From Salsuginibacillus halophilus (GTDB taxonomy: Bacteria > Bacillota > Bacilli > Bacillales > Marinococcaceae), in assembly GCF_003014715.1 (NCBI RefSeq), contig NZ_PYAV01000009.1, positions 62,001 through 126,000 on the forward strand: a stretch of 64,000 bases of DNA, given 5' to 3'. Positions 56,388-64,000 of the stretch are shown here, one piece after another (the first letter of the stretch is position 1; each line of letters opens with the position of its first letter). The notes under the pieces were generated by a model, which did not search any database, was not told the origin of the DNA, and was given only the letters and a program-made list of their open reading frames with translations. The translations under genes and the position numbers were made by a program.

Positions 56388-56915
56388 TTAGCTTTGCTTG
56401 TCTTTATCCGCTTTCGGAGCAAGCATGAGGAACATGCTGCGCCCTTCCATTTTCGGCTTCGTTTCAACTTGAGCGATATCTTCGCATTCTTTTGCCATAC
56501 GCTCAAGTACTTCCTGGCCGATTTCCGAATGCGTGATGGCGCGGCCGCGGAAACGGATCGCTGCTTTCACTTTGTCGCCTTTCGAAAGAAACTTACGCGC
56601 ATTTTTCAGCTTCGTGTTAAAGTCGTGCTCTTCAATGTTCGGGCTCAAGCGCACTTCTTTGACAGTAACCGTCGTCTGCTTTTTGCGAGCTTCCTTTTCT
56701 TTCTTCTGCTGTTCGTACCGGTATTTGCCGTAATCCATGATCCGGCAGACGGGCGGCTTGGCATTCGGAGCGACAAGCACTAAGTCAAGGTCGGCCTCCT
56801 GAGCCATTTCAAGTGCTTCTTTTTTAGACTTGACGCCGATTTGTTCCCCATCGGAATCGATGAGGCGCACCTCTTTTGCGCGAATACCGTCATTCACTTT
56901 CATGTCATTACGAAT
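56388..56915 (-). CDS. infC: Translation initiation factor IF-3 (AUU start)
   Basis: A 175-residue IF-3. N-terminal domain ([20 protein letters not shown]), linker and C-terminal domain ([20 protein letters not shown]). I place the start at ATT 56915 ([10 protein letters not shown]) because GGAGGTGG lies nine bases upstream; the internal ATG at 56903 is poorly placed. An AUU start is the known hallmark of infC, letting IF-3 repress its own translation. An adjacent ATT at 56918 is also possible. Confidence 0.92.
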   Translation of the reverse strand: MRNDMKVNDGIRAKEVRLIDSDGEQIGVKSKKEALEMAQEADLDLVLVAPNAKPPVCRIMDYGKYRYEQQKKEKEARKKQTTVTVKEVRLSPNIEEHDFNTKLKNARKFLSKGDKVKAAIRFRGRAITHSEIGQEVLERMAKECEDIAQVETKPKMEGRSMFLMLAPKADKDKQS

Positions 56916-56918
56916 AAT

Positions 56919-57200
56919 GAGCCACCTCCAACGAAATTACGAATCAAAGCATAGGTCAGCGTATACGCCCTTTTTTGCTGCCGGCCGGGTATGCACCGGG
57001 GAACTTCTGTTGCTGCTTGCAAGGTTCTTCGGCAGGAGCAAGCATAAAAAAGAGCGGGTGTACACACGACACCCACTCTTTGGTTTCATCATTAACGAAC
57101 GTGATTAGTGATTAAACCGTGACCTGTCAACTGCCCGAAAGCGTCAATCAGGTGAGAAGCGGGCGCCTCTGCTTGCTTTGGTTCCTCTTTATTCAATTAC
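56919..57200 (-). promoter_or_regulatory. infC leader with L20-type attenuator
   Basis: A leader of about 280 nt. A terminator at 57045-57085 has arms AAAGAGTGGGTGT and ACACCCGCTCTTT plus a T-run. Downstream sequence to the infC ribosome binding site follows. By analogy with B. subtilis, L20 binding upstream would promote this terminator. No ORF is present. Confidence 0.75.
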
Positions 57201-57206
57201 TTTTCT

Positions 57207-57235
57207 AATTTAGCATAAGCACATCAACGTGTCAA
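57207..57235 (-). promoter_or_regulatory. Sigma-A promoter of infC-rpmI-rplT
   Basis: Minus-strand TTGACA and TAAATT are 17 bases apart, 24 bases after the thrS stop. Confidence 0.8.
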
Positions 57236-57258
57236 ACACTTATTTAATAACTTTCTCT

Positions 57259-59196
57259 TCAGCCTTTTTTCGAAGTTTCAGCGGTTAAATTATCAATGAA
57301 CTGCTGTAGAAGCACTGTTTCAGAATCCTGTTCACCGTATTTACGGACATTAACAGCTTCAGCTTCTTTTTCGTGATCACCAACAACAAGCATATACGGA
57401 ATTTTACCAGTTTGCGCTTCACGTATCTTATAGCCGATCTTTTCATCGCGCATATCGCTTTCTACGCGGAACCCTGCTTCGCGCAGACGTTCCTCAACCT
57501 GCTTCGCGTAATCAGCGTGCACACCTGCTGAAACCGGGATGACGCGCGCTTGTACCGGGGCAAGCCATGTCGGGAAGGCCCCTTTGTACTCTTCGAGAAG
57601 AAAAGCAACAAAACGTTCCATTGTGGAAACAATACCGCGGTGAATAACAACCGGGCGATGCTCTTGTCCGTCTTCACCAATGTAAGTTAAATCAAAGCGA
57701 TCCGGCAGATGGAAGTCAAGCTGTACCGTAGAAAGTGTCTCATCTTTACCGAGCGCCGTTTTCACCTGCACATCGAGTTTTGGACCGTAAAAGGCCGCTT
57801 CTCCTTCTGCTTCTACATACGGTACCTCAAGATCATCCATCGCTTCTTTAATCAGCTTTTGCGCTTCTTCCCACATCTCATCGTTATCCACATACTTCTC
57901 TTTATCTTCTGGATCCCGGTAAGATAAACGGAAGTAATAATCGTCGAGCTGAAAGTCTTTATACACATTTTGTACAAGTTTGACCACGCGGATAAACTCT
58001 TCTTTCATCTGCTCCGGCGTACAGAAAATGTGAGCGTCATTTAATGTCATTGCACGTACGCGCTGCAATCCAGCGAGGGCTCCGCTCATTTCATGACGGT
58101 GCATCGTACCAAGCTCTGCGATACGAAGCGGCAGATCGCGGTAACTGTGCAGCCCCTGCTTATAAATCATCATGTGGTGCGGGCAGTTCATCGGGCGCAG
58201 TACGAGATCTTCATTATCCATTTCAAGAGTCGGGAACATGTCATCTTGATAATGGTCCCAGTGGCCGGAAGTTTTGTAGAGATCTACACTTCCGAGTACA
58301 GGTGTATACACATGGTCATAGCCGAGACGCTCTTCAATATCAACAATGTAACGCTCAATGATTCGGCGTACAGTCGCACCTTTAGGCAGCCAGAGCGGAA
58401 GCCCTTGTCCTACTTTTTGGTTTACCGCAAAAATCTCTAATTCTTTACCGAGCTTACGGTGATCACGTTCACGCGCTTCCTCTAAAAGGCGTAGATGCTC
58501 GTCTAAGTCTTCCTGTTTCATAAATGCTGTGCCGTAAATGCGCTGCAGCATTTCATTGTCGCTGTCGCCGCGCCAGTAAGCTCCGGAAATGTTCATCAGC
58601 TTGAACGTTTTCAACTTCGCCGTTGCAGGGACGTGCACACCGCGGCAGAGGTCAAAAAATTCACCCTGCTCGTAAATCGTGATTGGTTCACCTTCCGGAA
58701 TGTCATCAATTAATTCAAGCTTCAGGTCATCACCGTGCTCACGGTACAAAGCTTTAGCTTCTTCGCGGGTGTATTCCTTACGCACAACTTCATGATTTTC
58801 GTCAACAATACGCTGCATTTCTTTTTCAATGGCTGGTAAATCATCCGGCGTCAAAGTATGTGGGGTCGAGATATCATAGTAAAACCCGTTTTCAATGACA
58901 GGGCCGACCCCGAGTTTCACATCACTGTAAAGCCGCTTAACCGCTTGTGCCATCACGTGCGCTGTGCTGTGACGAAGAACTTCAAGTCCTTCCTCATCTT
59001 TTGACGTAATAATTTGTACAGTACCATCTTGATAAATCGGCCGGCGCAAATCAATCATGTCACCATCAAATTTTGCAGCAAGTGCCTGCTTGCGCAAGCC
59101 CGGGCTGATCGAATGAGCGATCTCTTCAGTCGTGACGCCGGCCTCAAAGGCTTTTTCATTGCCATCAGGAAAGCGGATATTTACTTGTTCAGCCAT
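57259..59196 (-). CDS. thrS: Threonyl-tRNA synthetase
   Basis: A 645-residue class II enzyme. TGS domain (about 1-62), editing domain with [11 protein letters not shown], catalytic core ([10 protein letters not shown] with zinc Cys, [16 protein letters not shown] motif 2, [20 protein letters not shown] motif 3) and C-terminal anticodon domain. The ATG at 59196 (MAEQVNIRF) has AAAGGAG upstream; the frame extends three codons further. It is controlled by a Thr T-box. Confidence 0.97.
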   Translation of the reverse strand: MAEQVNIRFPDGNEKAFEAGVTTEEIAHSISPGLRKQALAAKFDGDMIDLRRPIYQDGTVQIITSKDEEGLEVLRHSTAHVMAQAVKRLYSDVKLGVGPVIENGFYYDISTPHTLTPDDLPAIEKEMQRIVDENHEVVRKEYTREEAKALYREHGDDLKLELIDDIPEGEPITIYEQGEFFDLCRGVHVPATAKLKTFKLMNISGAYWRGDSDNEMLQRIYGTAFMKQEDLDEHLRLLEEARERDHRKLGKELEIFAVNQKVGQGLPLWLPKGATVRRIIERYIVDIEERLGYDHVYTPVLGSVDLYKTSGHWDHYQDDMFPTLEMDNEDLVLRPMNCPHHMMIYKQGLHSYRDLPLRIAELGTMHRHEMSGALAGLQRVRAMTLNDAHIFCTPEQMKEEFIRVVKLVQNVYKDFQLDDYYFRLSYRDPEDKEKYVDNDEMWEEAQKLIKEAMDDLEVPYVEAEGEAAFYGPKLDVQVKTALGKDETLSTVQLDFHLPDRFDLTYIGEDGQEHRPVVIHRGIVSTMERFVAFLLEEYKGAFPTWLAPVQARVIPVSAGVHADYAKQVEERLREAGFRVESDMRDEKIGYKIREAQTGKIPYMLVVGDHEKEAEAVNVRKYGEQDSETVLLQQFIDNLTAETSKKG

Positions 59197-59238
59197 GTTC
59201 AACACTCCTTTTATAAATTCAATATAACCGCCGGAAAA

Positions 59239-59510
59239 TAAAAAAAGCCCCTGTCAATGACAGGGGCGGGTTCTCCCGCGGTTCCACCCTACTTCCGGAC
59301 ATGTAAGACATGTATCCGGCGGCTTAATTCGGTTAACGCCCGATCACGCCGGCAGTTACTAAAAGCATAAGCTTTATTAGCTGCCAGAGCTTAGAGGGGG
59401 TCTTATATGCATGCAGTAACGAAAGGGTTCCAGCCTTGCCCTTTTTCTCTGGTGAAACGCTTTGCAAACAAGTTGTCCTCATTACAGCGGTATCGATTTT
59501 GCTTTTACTA
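59239..59510 (-). promoter_or_regulatory. T-box leader of thrS, threonine specifier (ACC)
   Basis: T-box AGGGTGGAACCGCG at about 59275-59290; terminator arms GCCCCTGTCA and TGACAGGGGC with seven T at 59239-59246. Stem I region contains AAG-ACC-CCC-UCUAAG, placing the specifier ACC at 59399-59401. This is consistent with thrS. Confidence 0.9.
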
Positions 59511-59516
59511 CACTTA

Positions 59517-59546
59517 ATTATAGATAAAGCACATTTAAAAAATCAA
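59517..59546 (-). promoter_or_regulatory. Sigma-A promoter of thrS
   Basis: Minus-strand TTGATT and TATAAT are 18 bases apart, upstream of the T-box leader and just after ytxC. Confidence 0.7.
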
Positions 59547-59554
59547 GAGCTTTT

Positions 59555-60439
59555 TTACAACCAGCTGAGCCGTTCTTGAAATATTGACATTAAAGTTCGT
59601 ACAAGCGGTGTTTCTTCTACTTGTTTTAAAAAGAGGCGCTTGGGTGCCAAGCTGACAATTGGACTAATCAAAAGCTCACGCTCGGCTGCTCCTTCTTCGA
59701 TCATCAGTTCGCTTGATAAATGAACAAGCCGGTCGTGTTCAGATAAAATTCTCCCAGCCCCGTCTGAATAAACCCATGTTTTAGGCCCCGTAATGGTCAA
59801 TGTTTCAACAACTGGTGCAGAAGTCCGTAAAAAGTGCCGCATCCGCTCAATCATGAGCTGGTATTTCTGCTCAAGGTGGTACTCTTCCACAGCAGCCTCA
59901 AGAATGATCATTAACTGCTGTTGATAACGGCTCGTCCGAAAGGTAAGAAAGGGCTCAAAATGAAAGGTGTTTCGGTCCTCGAGCTGCTCTTTTACTTCTG
60001 AAAACAACAATTGCTTTCGAGCAGCTACAGAAGTGTTCAACACCGGGCCCGGGCGGTCGCCGGCAATGATGCTGCAAGCAATCGTTAAAACGGAGATCGA
60101 TTCAACATCATCAAACTGATACTTTTTTTGAAGCATGTCTTTTAAGCATGTATCTTCCCTCGTTGCAATAATACAATCTGTGATGATTGCACTTAATAGC
60201 GGAACACCCCCATGCTCCCATTCTCGAGGTGCACCAGAAAAGGCAAGGGAAATACAATCCTCCTTGCACGCTACTTCACCGAAATCAATGCCATGCTCTC
60301 TAAACCGGCGTACACTGCCATCTAAACAGCCGTGAATAAACCGGCGATCTTCTAAAGGTTTACACTCAATGGCTACCAAATCAACGCCTCCCTGTTCTGA
60401 CGGGTGTTGCGGCACTTCACCGCTGCTCATCAGTTTCAT
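59555..60439 (-). CDS. ytxC: YtxC-like sporulation-associated protein
   Basis: A 294-residue protein with no clear catalytic motif; a Cys-containing N-terminal third and a helical C-terminal two-thirds (FEPFLTFRTSRYQQQLMIILEAAVEEYHLEQ). Identity rests on position after dnaI and before thrS plus length. Function is unknown. The start is uncertain: the ATG at 60439 has no good ribosome binding site, and the frame is open back to the dnaI stop. Confidence 0.7.
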   Translation of the reverse strand: MKLMSSGEVPQHPSEQGGVDLVAIECKPLEDRRFIHGCLDGSVRRFREHGIDFGEVACKEDCISLAFSGAPREWEHGGVPLLSAIITDCIIATREDTCLKDMLQKKYQFDDVESISVLTIACSIIAGDRPGPVLNTSVAARKQLLFSEVKEQLEDRNTFHFEPFLTFRTSRYQQQLMIILEAAVEEYHLEQKYQLMIERMRHFLRTSAPVVETLTITGPKTWVYSDGAGRILSEHDRLVHLSSELMIEEGAAERELLISPIVSLAPKRLFLKQVEETPLVRTLMSIFQERLSWL

Positions 60440-60478
60440 TTGTATGGAGGGAGGACGGATTTCATGACGCTTGATTTC

Positions 60479-61417
60479 TTAAGATTCACGGCGATTTTTA
60501 CCTGATAAAAACAACCCTTGGACACTCGGTCGAATCCGCTCCATAATTCGTTTTGCTTTCATCCGCTCTGTACCGCCTTTATGTGAATAGGCAAGGTGGT
60601 CTTCAAGCTCTTGAAAGTCAAAGTTCGACGTAAAAATGGTCGGCAGCTTCTCAAGCATCCGATGCTGCAAAATAACGCCGAGGATATCATCACGCACCCA
60701 TCCCGACATGGTTTCAGCACCAAGATCGTCTAAAATCAACACTTCAGCGTCTTTTACTTCATCAAGTTTAGTCTGCACCGTACCTTCAGCTACGGACTGT
60801 TTCATTTCCCGGAAGAAATCAGGTACATAAATAATCATCGAAGAAATATCACGATGCGCTAGTTCATTTGAAATTGCGCCGGCTAAAAACGTTTTACCAA
60901 TCCCGAATGATCCGTACAAGTACAACCCGCGCCCATCAACACCCGGCTCTACTTCTCTTGCAAACTTTAGCGCACTTGTTACCGCTTCGTTGCGTTCAGC
61001 TTCACCTTTTTCAAAGCTGATATCTTGAAACGTCGCCTGCAGAACATCTTTTGGGATCGAGTAGCTTTGGATTAAATTACGGCGTCTCGACTCCTCTTCT
61101 GCTTTCCGTTTTAATTTGCACGGGTGATACGTTAAAGTTAAACCACTCCGTTCAAGTGAAAGGTGCGGTTGGTAGCCCTGCATCGTGTTTGGGCAAGCAT
61201 CAAGACCTGGGCAGGCATCACAATTCGACCATTCTTTTGTAAAATGATACAGCTTTGTCAGCTCACGAAGCATTTCATTTTCGGTAATCTCCGGGTGGGC
61301 CTTCATAAACTGCTGGACGCGAGGATCCTGCCAAACCGCCTGCTTCATTGCTTCATAACGCTCTTCCCAATGGGTGCCTTCCATCATGCCTTTCATCGAC
61401 GATTGAATTGAGTCCAC
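60479..61417 (-). CDS. dnaI: DnaI helicase loader
   Basis: A 312-residue AAA+ loader. N-terminal zinc-binding helicase-interaction region with C in NCDACPGLDACP (near 75), Walker A YGSFGIGKTFLAGAI (about 170) and Walker B VLILDDLGAE. It loads the replicative helicase DnaC at oriC and restart sites. It lies 15 bases after dnaB. Confidence 0.95.
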   Translation of the reverse strand: MDSIQSSMKGMMEGTHWEERYEAMKQAVWQDPRVQQFMKAHPEITENEMLRELTKLYHFTKEWSNCDACPGLDACPNTMQGYQPHLSLERSGLTLTYHPCKLKRKAEEESRRRNLIQSYSIPKDVLQATFQDISFEKGEAERNEAVTSALKFAREVEPGVDGRGLYLYGSFGIGKTFLAGAISNELAHRDISSMIIYVPDFFREMKQSVAEGTVQTKLDEVKDAEVLILDDLGAETMSGWVRDDILGVILQHRMLEKLPTIFTSNFDFQELEDHLAYSHKGGTERMKAKRIMERIRPSVQGLFLSGKNRRES

Positions 61418-61432
61418 CGCACATGACCTCCT

Positions 61433-62845
61433 TTATTCGGAGCGGCCTTCTTTTAACAGACGCTCAAATTCTTCCTGCTTTTCTCTCGCTAATTTTTCTT
61501 TATCTTCGGATACTTCTTGTTTGTCTTCGGCTGCTTCTTTTTGTTTTTCTTCTTCAATCAGCCATTTCGGCAGCTGCTCTTCACGTTGATTGTAACGCTG
61601 TTTTGCCCGGTTTGCATTTTTTGTGCTGCTTTCATGTGATTTTTGTTCTTTTCTTCTTTGGTGCTCTTTTTTTGCATGAGCCATGGCTTCTTCAACAGTC
61701 TGCAGCTGCAGGCGAGACCAGTGGCCGGCAATCTTTTCAACAAGACCTGCGTTTAACTTCTTTTCGTTCGTACGCATGACATAGTCGATGAGAACATTAA
61801 CAACGCCCTGCGGGAGCTTATATTCAAAAATGAGCGTCTCAACAAGCTTCAAATCCGCAAATGGGACATGGGCACCTTCAGCAGCTCCTTGTAAAATATC
61901 AGCAGGTGCAGCTGTTTCGTAATAATGCACCTGCTCCTCATGAGGAGAACGTGCAGTTTGCTGAGGCGAGGCTACCTGTTCTTCTGCTGGCACTGCTGAT
62001 TTATAAGCAAGTGCCGGAGCTTCCTTACTAATGTTTGAACGGTACCAATTTTGTACAGCTTCACGCAGATGATCAAAACTTACAGTGCCTTCGACATCGG
62101 CCGCTTCTAACACCATCCGGCTCATCTGCAAAGGATCGAGCTTGTACACAAAAGCAAGACGACGAATTAAATGCTCAAGCTCTAAGTTCTCCAACTGTCC
62201 TTCTGCAAACTGAGGTGGCATTGAAGCTTTCAGCAGCTCATAATCAAACTGATCACGAAAGCGGACACCCCGCGCATCGTCTGGGTAAGCAACCGCCGCT
62301 TGATCGTCGGGTGTTTCTGCCATCGTTAATTCTGAAGCCTGCAGCGAGGTGAACACTTCATCAAAAGCCGCCGTGACATCTTCATACCCCGCTTCGTCTT
62401 CCTGTGGTGTTAAAAAGCGTTGCCGCAACTGCAAGTAATGACCTTTACCTACACGTTTATATAAAAATACGTTTAATACATCATCATAAAAGAAGCGGGC
62501 CGGGCTCATCGGCGCATCGAGCTCATATAAAAAGTCACGTCCATCGTTGGACTGCTTCATTCTCGTCTGCAATAACCCGACGGCTTCAAGCTTCTTCCGC
62601 TCATCAACAATATCATTTAAGGATATCCCAGTGGAGATCATTAATTCCCGGTGGGTGGCGCCGGCTGTGACATATTGATCCCGCTCAAGTTTTGTCCGCA
62701 GCGTCGTATACAATGATACAGCACCTGCCCCAATCAACGGCTGATACAGTAAGGTTAACACTTTTAAATCTAATTCATTCGGTGCTGACTGCAGACGAAC
62801 GCGGTAACTATCTGACGGAACAACTTCTTTCCAGTGCCAAACCAT
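61433..62845 (-). CDS. dnaB: DnaB replication initiation/membrane attachment protein
   Basis: A 470-residue DnaB/DnaD-superfamily helicase co-loader. It has an N-terminal winged-helix region (LDLKVLTLLYQPLIGAGAVSLY), a DnaD-like C-terminal domain (LVETLIFEYKLPQGVVNVLIDYVM) and a Lys/Glu-rich tail. The ATG at 62845 follows AGGTGAGG; a GTG three codons upstream lies within that site. It is upstream of dnaI, downstream of nrdR. Confidence 0.93.
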   Translation of the reverse strand: MVWHWKEVVPSDSYRVRLQSAPNELDLKVLTLLYQPLIGAGAVSLYTTLRTKLERDQYVTAGATHRELMISTGISLNDIVDERKKLEAVGLLQTRMKQSNDGRDFLYELDAPMSPARFFYDDVLNVFLYKRVGKGHYLQLRQRFLTPQEDEAGYEDVTAAFDEVFTSLQASELTMAETPDDQAAVAYPDDARGVRFRDQFDYELLKASMPPQFAEGQLENLELEHLIRRLAFVYKLDPLQMSRMVLEAADVEGTVSFDHLREAVQNWYRSNISKEAPALAYKSAVPAEEQVASPQQTARSPHEEQVHYYETAAPADILQGAAEGAHVPFADLKLVETLIFEYKLPQGVVNVLIDYVMRTNEKKLNAGLVEKIAGHWSRLQLQTVEEAMAHAKKEHQRRKEQKSHESSTKNANRAKQRYNQREEQLPKWLIEEEKQKEAAEDKQEVSEDKEKLAREKQEEFERLLKEGRSE

Positions 62846-62881
62846 GCACCTCACCTGCTTTAATGAATTTTAAGCGAACAA

Positions 62882-62911
62882 AGAGAGCTCAAGGCGCAGC
62901 TTAAGCTCTCT
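62882..62911 (-). terminator. Hairpin spanning the nrdR stop codon
   Basis: Arms AGAGAGCTTAAG and CTTGAGCTCTCT form 12 pairs (one GU), followed by TTGTTCGC. The TAA stop of nrdR is inside the 5' arm. It may attenuate nrdR-to-dnaB readthrough. Confidence 0.5.
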
Positions 62912-63383
62912 CATCCGTGTCGTTTTGCTGATCGTAATCAATCAGTTCTTTCAATTCCTGAATAAACACATTAATATCTTTAAACTGGCGATAAACTGAA
63001 GCAAACCGGACGTAAGCGACATCATCAACAGAGGCTAGTCGTTTCATGACCAACTCTCCAACTTCTTCGCTCCCTACTTCAGACCGACCTTCATTACGCA
63101 GTTCTTTTTCTACATCATTTACAATACCTTCTAATGTTTCAACTGCGACCGGCCGCTTTTCGCACGCCCGAATCAATCCGCGAAGCATCTTTTCCCGGCT
63201 GAATTCTTCGCGCGCACCACCTTTTTTCACGACGACAAGCGGCAGTTCTTCAACAACTTCAAATGTCGTAAAGCGATGATCACAAGCGTCACATTTCCGG
63301 CGCCTCCGGATGGAGCGGCCTTCATCGCTCGGCCGGGAGTCGAGTACTCTCGTTCCGTTTCGCTGACAAGCTGGACAGCGCAC
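62901..63383 (-). CDS. nrdR: NrdR transcriptional repressor
   Basis: A 160-residue zinc-ribbon plus ATP-cone repressor of ribonucleotide reductase genes. Zinc cysteines are C3, C6, C31 and C34 when the GTG at 63383 ([10 protein letters not shown]) is used; this start matches the family and has GGAG upstream. The ATP-cone starts [21 protein letters not shown]. It precedes dnaB as in B. subtilis. Confidence 0.94.
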   Translation of the reverse strand: MRCPACQRNGTRVLDSRPSDEGRSIRRRRKCDACDHRFTTFEVVEELPLVVVKKGGAREEFSREKMLRGLIRACEKRPVAVETLEGIVNDVEKELRNEGRSEVGSEEVGELVMKRLASVDDVAYVRFASVYRQFKDINVFIQELKELIDYDQQNDTDERA

Positions 63384-63485
63384 AAATATCATCTCCACCC
63401 CACATCGCCATTGCGATGCTTCGTTTTACATACACTTTATGATACCACTGTTAGCCACCGTTTGGAAAGTCCAATCCCTATACAT

Positions 63486-63518
63486 CAAAACGCTGCAGCA
63501 CCAACTGGCACTACAGCG
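63486..63518 (-). terminator. Terminator of gapB
   Basis: Arms CGCTGTAGTGCC and GGTGCTGCAGCG (63507-63518 and 63491-63502) form 12 pairs, three of them GU, then TTTTGATG. It lies 12 bases after the stop. Confidence 0.7.
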
Positions 63519-63530
63519 CATGAACGAAAT

Positions 63531-64000
63531 TTAAGCCGATTGTCTCGTATGCAAATGTTCGGCTACGTAGTGAGCCAAGTCGACAACTCGGCAGGAGTAC
63601 CCCCACTCATTATCGTACCAAGCTAACACTTTAACTTGCCGGTCATTTAACACCATCGTTGATAATCCATCAATAATTGATGAGTTTTCATCACCATTGT
63701 AGTCAATGGAGACGAGCGGGTCCCCGCTATAACCTAGAATCCCCTGCATCTCACCAGCTGCAGCTTTTTGAAACGCTTGATTAACCTCTTCAGCTGTCAC
63801 GTCTTTTTCGACGTCTACAACAAGGTCAACAAGCGAAACATTCGGTGTTGGCACCCGCAAGGCCATACCGTGCATACGTCCTTCAAGTTCCGGAAGGACT
63901 TTAGAAATTGCTTTAGCAGCTCCAGTGGATGTTGGAATAATGGATTGACCACAAGCGCGCGCCCGACGCAAATCTTTATGTGGATTATCCAGGTTTTGCT
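63531..64000 (-). CDS. gapB: Glyceraldehyde-3-phosphate dehydrogenase, C-terminal part (partial)
   Basis: The last 156 codons of a GAPDH that continues past the window edge. Visible are [52 protein letters not shown] and the terminal [16 protein letters not shown]. The catalytic Cys and most of the NAD domain are outside. gapB (gluconeogenic form) is inferred from its position upstream of nrdR; the speD gene that intervenes in B. subtilis is absent. Confidence 0.85.
   Translation of the reverse strand, partial: QNLDNPHKDLRRARACGQSIIPTSTGAAKAISKVLPELEGRMHGMALRVPTPNVSLVDLVVDVEKDVTAEEVNQAFQKAAAGEMQGILGYSGDPLVSIDYNGDENSSIIDGLSTMVLNDRQVKVLAWYDNEWGYSCRVVDLAHYVAEHLHTRQSA

Overview
The window is chromosomal DNA of a Gram-positive, spore-forming member of the Bacillaceae. 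Evidence is gerE, gerM, sspI and ytxC, T-box leaders, strong AAGGAGG-type ribosome binding sites, and a gene order that largely matches the Bacillus subtilis tig/leu/ilv to dnaB/gapB segment. Many proteins are rich in Asp/Glu (for example GerM and the TPR protein), which fits a salt- or alkali-adapted species; that is an inference, not a measurement. Almost everything is on the minus strand, so operons read from right to left.

Layout by coordinate. 1-2653: start of tig, a YsoA-like TPR gene and a GltS-like symporter. 2766-12382: branched-chain amino acid superoperon ilvE-[Leu T-box]-ilvB-ilvN-ilvC-leuA-leuB-leuC-leuD, with a cre site and a CodY-like site upstream of ilvE. 12581-17535: tRNA-Arg, ysnB-rdgB-rph, gerM, murI, MarR-type ysmB. 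17652-19936: ptsHI with a long leader. 19989-23553: gerE and sdhCAB. 24021-28080: ktrB, yslB (plus strand), uvrC, trxA. 28218-33328: lcfA-fadR-fadB-etfB-etfA fatty-acid degradation operon with two FadR operators. 34007-35782: a second lcfA paralogue with a cre site. 35901-41071: mutS2, polX, cvpA, zapA. 41782-46859: pheST with a Phe T-box, and an rRNA methyltransferase. 46954-49603: sspI, insertion-sequence debris, M42 peptidase, ysdB. 49670-54102: an arsenic resistance cluster with divergent arsDA and arsBCR. 54818-59546: TVP38-family gene, ysdA, infC-rpmI-rplT with an L20-type leader, thrS with a Thr T-box. 59555-64000: ytxC, dnaI, dnaB, nrdR and the 3' part of a GAPDH gene.

Compared with the B. 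subtilis order as I remember it, rnhC (between pheT and zapA), lysC (between uvrC and yslB) and ysmA are absent, while ptsHI, ktrB, the ars cluster and a second lcfA are present.

The most unusual feature is a family of five dispersed intergenic elements (R1 33445-33967, R2 41300-41733, R3 45624-46063 inverted, R5 core only about 47262-47450, R4 54108-54636). The full copies are about 430-530 bp, have ends resembling TGTAGACAAA or TGTCGACAAA, and share a palindromic core. Each lies just 3' of a gene. R1, R2 and R3 are flanked by direct duplications of 22-31 bp that differ from site to site. At R1 and R2 the duplicated unit is the local terminator hairpin, so the hairpin is present on both sides of the element. 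A 52-codon fragment that looks like an IS1182-family transposase N-terminus lies at 47553-47711. I propose that these are non-autonomous elements mobilised by a terminator-targeting transposase with long target duplications.
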